Shown: positions 1-16,433 of the stretch, piece after piece
Layout: every line of letters starts with the position of its first letter
How positions within the stretch are numbered: position 1 is the stretch's first letter
Assembly: GCF_019175385.1 (NCBI RefSeq)
Contig: NC_083342.1
Coordinates: forward strand, 118,730,376-118,794,375
Direction: 5' to 3'
Source: Lycium barbarum
Lineage: Eukaryota; Streptophyta; Magnoliopsida; Solanales; Solanaceae
DNA: 64,000 bases
Made by a program: the position numbers and the translations under genes
The notes under the pieces: generated by a model
What the model was told of the DNA's origin: nothing
What the model saw: the letters and a program-made list of their open reading frames with translations, nothing else
Databases searched by the model: none

Positions 1-147
1 GAAATAAGAAGAAATCCATCAAGCAAGCCTGCACCAATCAGCATCATGGTGAATTTGTAAAGCAGCAGTTACAAAGCTCGTAGAGTGTAAAGTGTTCGAT
101 AATGAGATTCGATATCATACAGCCATAATATACATGACAGAACCTGC

Positions 148-391
148 CAGTGGCGGAGCCACAACCAGTGAAGGGGAATCAATTGAATCCCCATCATCAA
201 GAAGTTACTGCAAATAGAACAAAAACACTTATTTTGTATATATATAATCTTTTGAATTCCCTTGTCATAAAGGAAGCTTTCGTTGTAGTGGAAAAAGTGC
301 TTCAGAAATTGTTCCAGCTGAAGGTTCGAATCCCGTGTGCAAAACTTCATTTTTTTTAATCTACTTATTAAAATTCTTCGCTCCGCCACTG
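148..391. mobile_element. hAT-type MITE
   Basis: A 244-bp element has terminal inverted repeats CAGTGGCGGAGC (left) and GCTCCGCCACTG (right). It is flanked by 8-bp direct repeats gaacctgc (140-147) and gaaccagc (392-399), a 7/8 match. The 8-bp duplication and the CAGTGGCGGAGC end are what hAT-family MITEs show. There is no coding capacity. Its right 60 bp is included in the tandem duplication that follows. Confidence 0.8.
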
Positions 392-682
392 GAACCAGCA
401 GTTGAATTTTTCATTATATACTACATCACCATGATGCAGATAAAGAAAAGCAAAAACATACTGCATCAAGGCTAAACTATAAACAGAAACAAGTTTGTAC
501 AATCTTCCCGTGTGAGAAATTCTTCATTTTCTTAATCTCCTCATTAAAATTCTTGGCTCTGCCACCGGAACCAGCAGTTGAATTTTTCAATATATACTAC
601 ACCACCGTGATGCAGATAAAGAAAGGCAAAACATACTGCATCAAGGCTAAAATATAAACAGAGACAAGTTTGTACGATCTTC
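332..682. repeat. 175-bp tandem duplication taking in a MITE end
   Basis: Unit 1 (332-506) and unit 2 (507-682) are adjacent imperfect copies. Both run from cccgtgtg, through the right end of the hAT MITE, to caagtttgtac. Because both copies carry MITE sequence, the duplication followed the MITE insertion. Unit 2 has decayed MITE termini (ctctgccaccgg instead of ctccgccactgg). Confidence 0.75.
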
Positions 683-1117
683 AATGGAAGCAAATTGATC
701 GACCAATTCTTTGATTAAAAAGATAGAATAAGAAATAACAACAATTAAAGAAATATTACCTAGGTGATCATAAAACTTCTAACATGTATAGGAACAAAAA
801 TATGCACTTAATGCAAATCAGAACACTCAGTATGGTACTTCGACCATATGGAAGAACCATTTCAAAAACATCATTACAGGATTACAGCAAATAAGAAAAC
901 CTACGATTATGAGAATAGAAGGGCGGAGTGCACTCACTCTTAACATCATTTTCTTCAAATGAAGCCATCCTGTTAACCAGAACTTGAAACTTCAATTACC
1001 AAATAACCTGAAAATAAAAACACTAGATGATGGAATCAACTATTGCATCAGTACTCATCTTTTCGGTGACACTTTTTCAAACACAAACCAAACATAAGTT
1101 AAGCAGCATAAAATATA
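683..1117. other. Spacer with a possible minus-strand 5' exon
   Basis: No confident gene is seen. On the minus strand, positions 1007-938 would form a small exon: the acceptor ttttattttcag lies just upstream, an ATG sits at 968-966, ten codons follow, and then a good donor (A|GTGAGT). I could not trace a convincing downstream exon, so this is recorded only as a possibility. Confidence 0.3.
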
Positions 1118-1345
1118 CTCCCTCTGTACCAAATTCGCTTCCCGAGATGCAGTCAACTTTGACCAACATTTTAAGATGTACATTTTTCATGCAACTTATA
1201 GTACTTTTCAAGTATTTTTAAAATATTTTTAAAATACATGTTTTAGTCTTAAAATATTGAGTTAATCTAATCCAATTTAGCTTCAAAGTTTATTCATTTG
1301 ACTCTCAAAAAGCGAAAAGTATCACATAAATTAGGATGTAAGGAG
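1118..1345. mobile_element. Stowaway-like MITE
   Basis: The element starts CTCCCTCTGT and ends AGGATGTAAGGAG, flanked by TA on both sides (1116-1117 and 1346-1347). The CTCCCTC terminus and TA duplication fit Tc1/mariner-derived Stowaway MITEs. It is about 228 bp and AT-rich, with no coding capacity. Confidence 0.65.
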
Positions 1346-2262
1346 TATTGGATACTGCACCGACTCACTCCGACTAACAAATACTCCTATTAACTGCTAC
1401 ATAGATCATAGATATGTTAAACTAAGAAATAACATGATTTATAGATCAAAACCTAAAAATGATAGAAAATATAAGGAGAACCGAAGCCATCTGCTCAACG
1501 GCCATTGCTATTGCAACTAACGATATTGAAAGTGCAATGTAGTTCGTCAAATTTCCTACGGTTAACGCTGTCAATCATACATCCAAGTAGATGTGAGTAA
1601 GAGAAAAGTTGTAATTCAGCAATATTGTGATCATACGAACCGCACATTGTTGAAAATGACACGAAGTAGTAAATTGACAATAGAAAATTCAAGAGAGATT
1701 GAAGTTTATCTAAGAGAATTAACAATTTTTGCGAAAATCCATGATACATACGTAATTTCACGATTTGTGTATGCTTGTGAAGTGCAAAGCAAAATGGGTA
1801 TACAGAAGAGAGAGCAGGGGAGTGTTTACCTGTATGAAGAAGAAGAGCCTCAACAGAAAAGGCGCGGTTCAAGTTTCTTTCTGTTTTCAATTAAGTAGCT
1901 AATATAGCGTCATGGTTAACGTGTTATGGCATGCTACTTTTATGCTAAGATATTATTAATTTTATTTTTATTAAGCAAAATTATTGTAATTATGTTTTAA
2001 TTGATTTGTTTATAGTATTGTTTGAGTCAAAAATCGTACATTGCCCAAATAGTTAAATTTGTGTTAAAAGTAAAATAAGGTTAACTACAGTCGGTAGCAA
2101 TTCAATAAAAATGATTGAATTAACACGAGCAAGTTATTCAAGATTGAATATGATTAAGTAAATAAAGAGAAAAAGTAAACTTATGCCAATTGTGGCGAAT
2201 AGTAGTAATGGATTTCTCCTTTGCCAAGAATGAGTGAGAGCTTCATGATCAGAGAATCATAG
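1346..2262. other. AT-rich spacer
   Basis: No gene is supported. A minus-strand frame from 1890 reads about 20 codons and then meets a plausible donor (CATACAG|GTAAAC near 1830). It could be the first exon of an unrecognised gene, but no domain is visible and no downstream exon could be joined without an early stop. Confidence 0.3.
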
Positions 2263-2271
2263 TAATAATAA

Positions 2272-3148
2272 GGCTTAATACCTAGATGGACCCTTAAACT
2301 TGGCATGTTTTGTAAGATAGGCATATAAACTTACAAGGTGACCAGATAGACACTTAAACTTACTCAAAGTGTATTTTTCAAGTTTTCCAGTTATTTTGAA
2401 AACAAAAACTATATTTTTCAAACACTCACAATTTTCATGGCCAAACAAGCCCTAAATATATCACAAAATATATTTTTTTTAAAATGCAAAAATAAGGCAA
2501 TCGCATATACATGAGACTATAAATGTGCACTTAAACCAATAAATACTCGCTAATCGCAATTTTGCAGCTTTCAATTAACTCGGTTTTTTTTTTACACTTG
2601 AATAATTAAAAAACAATAACTTTAACCAATAAAAATCCTTAAAAAAAGAAATTTCAAATTAAGAAATTTCTTTTTTTTAAGGATTTTCTTCTCGGCTTTA
2701 CAGTTTTCTTAATTTGAAATTTCTTTTACACTTGAAATACTGAACTTAGAAATTTCTTAATTTGAAATTTCTTTTTTTAAGGATTTTTATTGGTTTAAAA
2801 TTATTGCTTTTTAATTATTCAAGTGTAAAAAAAAAAACCCGAGTTAATTGAAAGCTGCAAAATTGCGATTAGCAAGTATTTATTGGTTTAAGTGCACATT
2901 TATAGTCTCATGTATATGCGTTTGCCTTATTTTTGCATTTAAAAAAAAATATTTTGTGTTATATTTAGGGCTTGTTTGGCCATGAAAATTGTGAGTGTTT
3001 GAAAAATATAGTTTTTGTTTTCAAAATAACTGGAAAACTTGAAAAATACACTTTGAGTAAGTTTAAGTGTCTATCTGATCACCTTGTAAGTTTATATGCC
3101 TATCTTACAAAACATGTCAAGTTTAAGGGTCCATCTGGGTATTAAGCC
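2272..3148. mobile_element. Foldback MITE, Mutator-like (877 bp)
   Basis: Two arms of roughly 400 bp (2272 to about 2680, and about 2745 to 3148) are near-perfect inverted copies. They begin GGCTTAATACC and end GGTATTAAGCC. The flanking 9-bp repeat TAATAATAA is perfect on both sides (2263-2271, 3149-3157), which fits Mutator-type insertion, although the site itself is simple sequence. The short central spacer holds a further copy of the aaatttcttaatttgaaattt palindrome. A transcript would form a very long hairpin. No transposase is present. Confidence 0.8.
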
Positions 3149-3157
3149 TAATAATAA

Positions 3158-4386
3158 TGATAATAATAATAATAATAAGTGGAAAGTAATCCAGAATTGT
3201 GTATTTTTCAGTAAGTATTCGATGCCTAGATATGCAAGAGAAAGTACTATTTATAGGTCTTTGATCCTTTCTGGTGCCTTTCCCGTTAGGTGTATGTAAC
3301 GGCAATCATTAATTGCTGAATTAATGATTGTCATTTAATTTCTTGATTCTAATTGTCAGAAACCGTTTCGCCGTTACTGCATTAATTCTATTTAATGCGC
3401 AATTAAGAGGATCTCATATGTTGTTTCCGTTGATGTTCTCTTCGTTGATCAAATCGTCGGTATCAACTACCTCTTCATAGATGATGTGCTCGGCATTACC
3501 GTTAGTTCTTTCTACGTTGTTGTCTTAATTGATACGTGTCAATCAAATGTTGGTCCATGTGTTTAGGCAAGGCTCAATTTTTACCCATACAAGTATATAT
3601 ATATATATATATATTTGACGTTATTTTAGATAGTTAATAGAAAAATTCCTTTTGAACAGTTTGAGGCTTTGAACTATTATTCATTGTTTAGTTCATCTCG
3701 GCTGAACTCATCTCAAGCCAACTATTTTTTGGGGCAGGATTATAAATGATTTATTTAACCAAAGTAACGTGCATAAGCAAATCTTTTGGACTAGAGATGC
3801 ATGGTGCAAATTGCAAATTAAAAAGGAAATCATAGACAGATGGTTCTTTTTTCCCTTTTAATAAATCACACAGGCTCCAGGTGGATTTCTTTCGTTTTAC
3901 TTACAAATAGTATAACTTGCCGACATAGTTAAAATTTACTCTTTTAATATATTAAATTGCTTTCTTTCCTTAATTGTGTAACAACAAAAAGTAGAAAGTC
4001 TTTGCAGTAAAGAAATATTTACACTCACCTAGAGCATACCAAAATTTATAGTGTTAGCTTGTGTGAGTTTAGAATTTATCAAGAACAAACTTTCTATCTT
4101 CTCAAAATAGGGGTAAGATTTGCTGCTTGTGTGTGTTACATCCTTTTTTTTTTTTTTTTTTGCAATGGCTTGTAAGATATTTACGCAACTTGGAAAAAAG
4201 AAAAAAGGCACAGAAAATAGAAAAGAGAAGAACACGAAATACAGCAAAAAGGAAGAAAGAAATTTCTTATTATTATATATAGGCCAGCTTGACGGCCTGT
4301 AGAGCACATGTAAGGCAAGTCAGGTTGCTAACGCAGCGGATTTTTTTTAAAGATTTATGAGATCCAGCAAATCACCATAATGCCAT
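3158..4386. other. Spacer upstream of the Rab gene
   Basis: This stretch is AT-rich with an ATAAT run (3158-3178) and a (TA)n microsatellite at about 3593-3615. No gene is seen. The right part may belong to the Rab promoter; no clear TATA box could be fixed. Confidence 0.5.
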
Positions 4387-4439
4387 GTGCTCATTCAAGT
4401 TACAAAATGCAGAGTCCGTGTTTCGGCGAAACCCAAACC

Positions 4440-4616
4440 CCTCTTAAAAAACACCCCTCACGCGCTACGCACTCTTCCAATACAAACACACAAACACTTA
4501 ATTTCTCTCGCTAAGCCTACACTCCCCTTTGCTGATCATTTTCCGGCGAGATCTCTGATACTCTTGTCGGAAAATCCTGATCGGATCCGCCACGTTAGAC
4601 CAAAAGATCCGATTAG
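4440..4616 (+). promoter_or_regulatory. 5' leader of the Rab GTPase gene
   Basis: A pyrimidine-rich, C-rich stretch directly precedes the ATG and contrasts with the AT-rich DNA to its left, as plant 5' leaders do. The transcription start is not determined. The ATG at 4617 sits in the context gattagATGGCT with G at +4. Confidence 0.45.
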
Positions 4617-9818
<5,202 letters not shown>

Positions 9819-10240
9819 TTTTATGGTTTGCAATTCTATAGTTTTCGACTCAGTTCTTTTATTTTGTTTTCGACAACAGTTATTGTCTGTAAAGTTCTTC
9901 GTTGACAACCGTAAAATTTGAATTTTTTGTTTTTGTTAAAGTTGGACACAGGAGCTTGTCATCCTAGCTGAGTAAGACGTAGTATGTGTGACTTATTTGT
10001 ATCAGTCTCTAGACCTATGCTATTTAGCAGCCCCCTTATGGAACAAGTCTTCTAAGAGCATGTTATCAGCTGATTCATTGCAATTCTGTAATCGGAAATT
10101 TTGGTTGGCCGTTCTTGAGCGAGTAATGGCTGAATGTGAGGAACTTTATTTTGTGTCTCACACAATTGATACAAGCTGTGTGAGTTTTTATTTTCTTTTA
10201 CAAAAAATTAGTTGAGCCAAAATTTTACCTTTTTCTGTCC
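9819..10240 (+). other. Probable 3' UTR of the Rab gene
   Basis: This T-rich, single-copy-looking sequence follows the Rab stop codon with no other gene signal. The polyadenylation site is not determined. Small reading frames here have no recognisable product. Confidence 0.4.
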
Positions 10241-10920
10241 GCAATTTCTGAAACAAAAAGAATCTCACACAATCTGTGTTGCTATACACTATTGGTTTCG
10301 ATACATGTTTCAGTAAGTCTTTTCAAACCTTGTCTGGAAATTTGTGTATGTTAAGATAAATGGTACAAAAACGGCACTCTAGTTAGACCATAGTGCACAA
10401 TTTCAATATGTTTCTTCGGGTTATCAATGAATGATCAGCTCGTGTTAACAATCTTTCATTAAAAGCATGTCAAATGACATAAATGCTTTTAAAGAAAGGC
10501 TTCTTGTAAGATAAATAAAAATTTATGATGGTATGATATAGTATGAAATCTGTATAAGTTAATTTCTTCAATCTGATTATTTCTTTTTTTCTTTTCACCT
10601 GTGTGTATAAACACTAATCAGTGAAAGTATGTGTTACTATCAATTTCTTATAACATTCTATCATTATTCGTTAATTATATATCACTCAAGGTTCTGATTT
10701 TGTGATCAATGAAGGGAGAGGAATATCATGAGGTTCTAGGATCAAGTTTAGAAAAGAAATACATATACATGGAAGGTGACAAGTATTCGATAAAATAATT
10801 GAGTTGGGTGTAAGCTGTCGCCCAAACACCTTGACCAAAAAAATTAGATTCTTGTATAACTACTCTTTGTACCAAATGTCGCTTTACACCATATCAGCCA
10901 TTAGTCCCAATTTTTATTTT
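10241..10920. other. AT-rich spacer
   Basis: Nothing beyond simple AT-rich sequence is seen between the Rab 3' region and the inverted-repeat element nest. Confidence 0.4.
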
Positions 10921-10922
10921 TT

Positions 10923-11865
10923 TTGCACAGATTGTCCTTTAAACGCGCTGCTCTTTAATTTTTGTCCCTCAAATTGCTGGTCTTTAATTTTTCCCCTTTG
11001 TCTTAAAAAGTGGTCGAAAATACTTCGAGGTTCTGGGTTTGAACCCCGGCTCGGTAAAAAAAAATAATAATAAAAAATTACAAGGCTAGGTTTCGCGAAA
11101 GTTAGGCCTTATACGACCTAATTTCGTTACTTTTTTTTTTTTTTGCGCGGATTGCCCTTCATTTGGGGTGGTCTGTAATTTTTGTCCTTCAAATTGGTGG
11201 TCTTTAAGTTTTGCTCTTCGCCTAATATCCTGAGATTGTGGGTTCGAACCCCAGCTCAATAAAAAAAAAATCGCAAGGCAGAATTTCGCAAATCTATCCT
11301 TAAGGCAGAATTTGTATGGGTAGAAATTTGCAAATTCTGCCCATGTATAAATTCTGCCTGAAGGGCAAAAGTTAAAGACCGCCATTTTGAGGGGCAAAAA
11401 TTAAAGACCACCCCAACGAAGGGCAATCCTGCAAATTGCCCATTTTTTTATGTTATAGTTTCAAGATAGGCCTTATCCGCCTAACTGTAGTTTTATGCCT
11501 AAGGCCTAGTTATGCTGTAGTTTCAAGTTAGGCCTTATTAGGCATAACTCCTGTAATTTTAAATTATGCCTAAGGCAAAAATTATGCAGGCCGAGGGGTA
11601 AAGTTATGCCTTAAGACATAATTTGCCTTACGAATATATATATATTTTTTACTCTGCTGGGATTCTATAAAAGTTAGGCCTTACCTTTTGTTCGAACAAG
11701 CCTAATTTTTCTATGAAACTCTGCCCTGCGATTTTTTTTTATTGAACCGGGATTTGAACCTAAAACATCGGAGTATTTTAAGCGAAAAGACAAAATTAAA
11801 GACCAGCAATTTGAGGGACAAAAAATAAAGACCACCCCCGAATAACGACAATCGTGCAAATTGGC
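10923..11865. mobile_element. Inverted-repeat element, interrupted by a relative
   Basis: The left arm (about 10923-11060, with attgtcctttaa and ggtctttaatttttcccc) is the reverse complement of the right arm (about 11735-11865, with aattaaagaccagcaatttg). Both arms include a match to ggtttgaacccc/ggatttgaacc. A related element sits inside it. The span between 11442 and 11650 is rich in ttatgcctaaggc and ttaggcctta motifs in both orientations. No coding capacity is seen. Confidence 0.6.
11143..11441. mobile_element. Nested inverted-repeat element (about 300 bp)
   Basis: The left end gcgcggattgcccttc with ggtctttaag is mirrored by the right end cttaa-type arm gggcaatcctgcaaattgccc. It belongs to the same family as the surrounding 10923-11865 element and the 11888-12070 copy. 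The flanks are T-runs, so the target duplication cannot be read. Confidence 0.6.
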
Positions 11866-11887
11866 CGTCCTAATTGACAGACATTAC

Positions 11888-12070
11888 AATTTTTCGCTAT
11901 GATTGCCCTTCAAAGGCACTGGTCTTTAATTTTTGCCTTTAAAAAATATTCAAAACTTTAGGATATTTTCAATCACCTTTTTAAAAAGGAGTAAAAATTA
12001 AAGACCGACGCAATTTGAGGGACAAAAATTATAGACCACCCCCAAAGAAGGACAATCGTGCAAATTGCCC
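11888..12070. mobile_element. Third inverted-repeat family copy
   Basis: A 183-bp element with left arm gattgcccttcaaagg and right arm gaaggacaatcgtgcaaatt is flanked by the direct repeat cagacattac on both sides (11878-11887, 12071-12080). The 9-10 bp duplication suggests a Mutator-type mechanism. It is internally shortened compared with its neighbours. Confidence 0.7.
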
Positions 12071-12299
12071 CAGACATTACGCAACACGAACCCTTCTCAT
12101 ACCTTTCGGTCTTTCACCTTTTAGATGGTGAATCTAATCACTTTTATCCAATCCAATTAAAAAGTACGTACACCACTTTCTTGGCTTTCTTCAAGTCAAA
12201 CATATATACAAAAAAACTATGTTCTCATTTATTCGTCACGGGTCTCTCAAATAATTGTCCCCACGTTTCACCTTCCAATTGGTGAATACCCAGGCACCG

Positions 12300-12600
12300 C
12301 CAATTTCAATCGTCATCAGTTTTCTACTTTTTTCCCATTCATTTTCGTTTGATGACCCTTCGAAATATGCCTTCAATTTCCAACGTTCTTTTTATTTTTT
12401 CTTACGTAATATTTAAGGGGTAGTTTTTGGGGGGGTGTAGTAGTAAATTCAGCTATCCTCTTTCCATCTAACTCTCTCCTTTAAATTTGGATTCGGTTAC
12501 TACATTTGTATAATTGTATTTTATTGAAGTTCCGTTCTTCTCACTGACTTTAAGGCTGCTATTGTGGCCGCTTGACCAATTTTTTTCCTTCTTTTCCACC
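12300..12600 (+). promoter_or_regulatory. Likely promoter and 5' leader of the permease gene
   Basis: This upstream region includes a G-run (ttgggggggtg near 12428) and a C/T-rich stretch ending ttttttccttcttttccacc just before the ATG at 12601. The pyrimidine-rich lead-in resembles a plant 5' leader. A TATA box could not be fixed. Confidence 0.35.
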
Positions 12601-14729
12601 ATGACAGGTCATCCCTTTCTCCTTTTATCTGTATTTTTACATAAATACATGTGATATTCCTATTCATTTTTTGTTTATATTTTGTGGGATTTCGTTTATT
12701 TATGGTCATTGGGTTGTTTCAAATGGAAAAAGGGATTCTTGGGGTTTCTGTGGCTTGATTTTCTGGTTTCTTTCTGATCACTATGTTGTTGAGTTATTAG
12801 TATTGTGGGTTGTGTTTGGATAAGGGGATTAATTGGATTCATCTTTGCTGTTTCCATGCGGATGGATTTTTGTTTCCCTTATTATGAATAAAGAATAAGT
12901 AAACACATAAAAAAGGTCAAACGGTTCAATATATACTGTATATACATAAAAATAATAATTTTAACTAGGTATAAACAGTGTAATTTTCTGTTGATAAACC
13001 CCTGCGCCCTGATATCATCCATAAATTTGAGAAAAAAGTGTAAATCTTTTTCTTGATCAAACCGTAAATTTAGAAAGAAGAAATGATAAAGTATATCTTT
13101 TTTTTCCCCATTGTGTCAAGTATATGAGTTAGTTGTTACATTTTCAGCTCTGAGTTATTGTTGCTTCATACACTTCAAGTTACTGTGGGGTAAGCTTTAT
13201 TTTCTCTCTCTCTTTTCTTGGTGAAGAATTAAAGTTTAGCTGAAGTAACCAGCACTGCCAATGAAATTGATCCATATTAGTCCACAGAGTCCTCACATCT
13301 TTTGCAAACCTAAGAAATTTAAGAAAAGGTTGGAATACTTCTGTTTGGTAATGAGACATAGTAGTAGTTGTTGTTCTTGGATTACTTCTCAATAATTGTC
13401 CCTGAATAGCTGTCTGTGCTTGTTAAAGATTTTTTTATTTTTTTTTGGCACAAAGTAACTATGAATTTGAGGTATATTAGTTTGAGGTATCTAGATATGT
13501 GATATTAGAGGAGACAGGACAAGTGGCTTTATAACCTCTCTTGCATTGTGCCTTTGATAACTTCATTGGTTGTGTTCTTTGTATTTGGTGATACCAAACT
13601 CAGTATGTTTATGATTGTTGTTGTAACAGCAGATAATCAGCAACCAATTTTGCGAAAAGATAGTACCTCAAATGCGCAGCATCCGCTGGCGAAGCTGAAC
13701 CGTCTGCACTTTTGGCTTCTGGTGGCACTTAACATTTTTTTCCTTCTCGTTGGTCAAGCTGCTGCTGTAATTTTGGGAAGATTTTACTATGAGAAGGGTG
13801 GAAATAGTAAATGGATGGCCACCGTCATCCAGACAGCTGCTTTTCCAATTCTTTTCATTCCTTACTTTTTCATTTCTTCTCCTCAAAATCATTCAGAAGG
13901 CTCCACTCGATCTTCTATCATCACGGTTAGCATAATCTATTTCGTAATTGGTGCACTGGTTGCCGGAGACAACATGTTGTATTCCATCGGACTATTGTAT
14001 CTCTCTGCTTCTACTTATTCCCTTATTTGTGCAACTCAATTGGTTTTCAGTGCAGTCCTTTCTTTCTTCCTGAACCATCAAAAGTTCACAGCATTGATTA
14101 TGAATTCTGTGGTCGTGCTCTCTTTATCTGCTTCTCTTCTTGCTGTTAACGACGATTCTGATAAGCCTGTGGGCGTAACTAAGTCGAAATATGTCATTGG
14201 ATTTCTAGCTACTCTTGCCGCTTCAGCTATGTACGCTCTCTTGCTTTCCCTTATGCAGCTTTCGTTCCAAAAGGTTCTAAAGAAAGAAACGTTTTCTGTG
14301 GTTCTGGAGATGCAAATATACACAGCACTTGTAGCCACCGGGGTCTCTATAGTGGGTCTCTTTGCTAGCGGAGAATGGAAGACTTTGCAAGGGGAAATGG
14401 GTAGTTTTACTGCTGGAAAACTTGCATATGTGATGACTCTGGTTTGGACAGCTATAGCTTGGCAGATTTGCTCAGTTGGGGTTGTAGGTTTGGTTTTTGT
14501 GGTGTCTTCATTGTTCTCTAATGTTATTAGTACGCTTTCCTTGGCGATCACCCCTATTGCTGCTGTGGTAATCCTCCATGACAAGATGAACGGTGTGAAA
14601 ATAATCGCCATGCTGATGGCCATTTGGGGCTTCTGTACTTACATATACCAGAATTATGTCGATGATCTTAAGGCAAGAAATGCACCAAGTGCTGTTGATG
14701 ATGCTCCACGCCAGTCAAGATCTTGCTGA
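12601..14729 (+). CDS. Purine permease (PUP) family transporter
   Basis: The main exon (13633-14729) encodes an integral membrane protein with about ten hydrophobic segments and the PUP hallmark GRFYYEKGGNSKWMATV after the first helix. PUP proteins import purines, cytokinins or related compounds at plasma membrane or tonoplast; the substrate here is unknown. The continuous frame opens at 13548, but its first 30 residues look like translated intron. A better model joins a tiny exon ATGACAG (12601-12607, context ccaccATGA) to 13633 after tgtaacagcag, giving 367 residues starting MTDNQQP, a normal family length. The donor GTCATC is weak, and an alternative ATGA|GTTAGT at 13124 is also in phase. 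The body is certain; the first exon is inferred. It resembles the PUP11 branch, which I cannot confirm. Confidence 0.85.
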
Positions 14730-16160
14730 AGTCTTAGGGCCAGGCAAGTGCATAGACTGAATTGTTAGAGTTCCTGGCACTCATAGCTAAAATTCTTTAA
14801 ATACTTGTTTGTAGTTAGGAATTTTGCTCTATTTGGAATTATCATTTATCAATGCCTGTTAATAGCAATGACAATTTAGTAGCAAATTCTTGATTTTCAT
14901 GTCATTAAAAGCATGAGCCGTTTCAGGGATAGAAGAGGTTTGATTAGCATAATTTGAATATGAGGTCAAAGCGTTCAAAAGTTCCTGGTAAAAATATTGT
15001 ATTTTTGATATTTGTAGTAGCACTCAACAGAAGCCTAACAAGCAGATTGCAATTTTCAAAAGGCATAAAGAAAGGTACTACTTGTCAGGATTGTTGTAGT
15101 CCTGTGGACATAAAATAAATAATCAATAAAAAGCGTGTATCACCTCTAATATTTTTTTTTTTAATATCATCTCTAATAAGCTAAAGCGATTTACACAGTT
15201 CAGGCTCATTGCCACATCAATAAAAACATAATGGGTCCACGAAAATGATTTAGGACCGTATGTGAAGGGGCGTATTTTGCAGATACAACAAACAAACAAA
15301 CAAACGTGGCTCCTGCCATTTTAGTTTTGAATTTTCAGATGAAGTGGTTTACACGATCCAACTATGATCACGTCTTAGCTCTATCAAGGCTATGAAGTGT
15401 TTATACAATCAACTATGATCACATATTAACTATATTAAGGCAAAGTCCCGAATCACAGTTATAAACAATTAGATTTCTTGTCCACTGAAGTTATAAAACA
15501 ATCAGATTTAAGTAAAAACAATGAATGAACTACATTTGTTGGAAAACTATATGAATCATTACAACTACATAAGGAGAGACAAAAAAAATCAATAGGTGAT
15601 AGTATATGAAATTTTATCGTCCTGACATCTTTTATGAAATTAAGGCAAACAGTACTTATCCTCCATTGCAAACTGGAATATACCCATATCAAATAAGCAG
15701 ATTCTATACCACTTTGCATTCTTGATTAATTTACAATTATCAAATCTAGCACGAAAAGAAAAACATCACACTAAATCAAAGAAGAAACAAAATGGAAAAT
15801 GACGATTACGCCACCAACCTGGAATTCTTTTTGCTATCTAATCTAATTGATTTTTCCAATTTTATTCTACAAAGTTAATTGTAATGTGAGATTCAACTTG
15901 GGCTAAGACAAAATTTCAATAATTTTATTTCAGTCTTCTTATCGCACTATCTATTTAAACGAAAGCAGCACAAAATAAAGCTTTGATTTTGACTGATACT
16001 CTTGAAAAACAGCCAGATTGCCGTGGTGCTATTGACCACCCCTCATTATGAGAATATTTTTCCTTCGAGATATTCCTTTTTACTTCATTGACGCATTTTA
16101 GTTATAAAAAGAAAAACGACAAATATAATATTGGAATATATTCCAAGTCAGTACTTCACA
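14730..16160. other. Spacer downstream of the permease gene
   Basis: The first 200 bp are likely 3' UTR. Further on are an (AAAC)n run near 15288-15305 and an imperfect tandem repeat at about 15350-15440 sharing caactatgatcac and ctat-aaggc. No other gene is seen. Confidence 0.45.
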
Positions 16161-16433
16161 AGATATTTTGACACTTAGGACTAATTTATTTGCGGTTAAT
16201 GGAGATCTGAATCTTAATCATTCAGATTCAACCAATTAAGTTATTTTTAGGGTCTGAATTTTAATTATTCAGATTCAGCCCATTAAGTACATTTGTTTTG
16301 TTTCCTTATAAAACCTCTTAATGGATCTGAATAGATCTGAATAAATCAGATATGTAAAAGAGTCTTGTTTCATTCAGACTCATTAAATTAATACAGTTGA
16401 GATCTGAATAAATCAGATTTGTAAGAGAGTCTT

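Noticed and set aside
320..345. tRNA-like ggttcgaatcccg motif
   Set aside because: A lone B-box-like sequence within a hAT MITE; no acceptor stem or A box pairs with it, so it is not a tRNA gene.
13548..13632. N-terminal residues MPLITSLVVFFVFGDTKLSM of the permease
   Set aside because: The stretch reads as intron-like sequence ending in an acceptor (gtaacagcag); family members do not start with such a hydrophobic leader.
14078..14623. 181-residue minus-strand frame
   Set aside because: It is the antisense of the purine permease exon.
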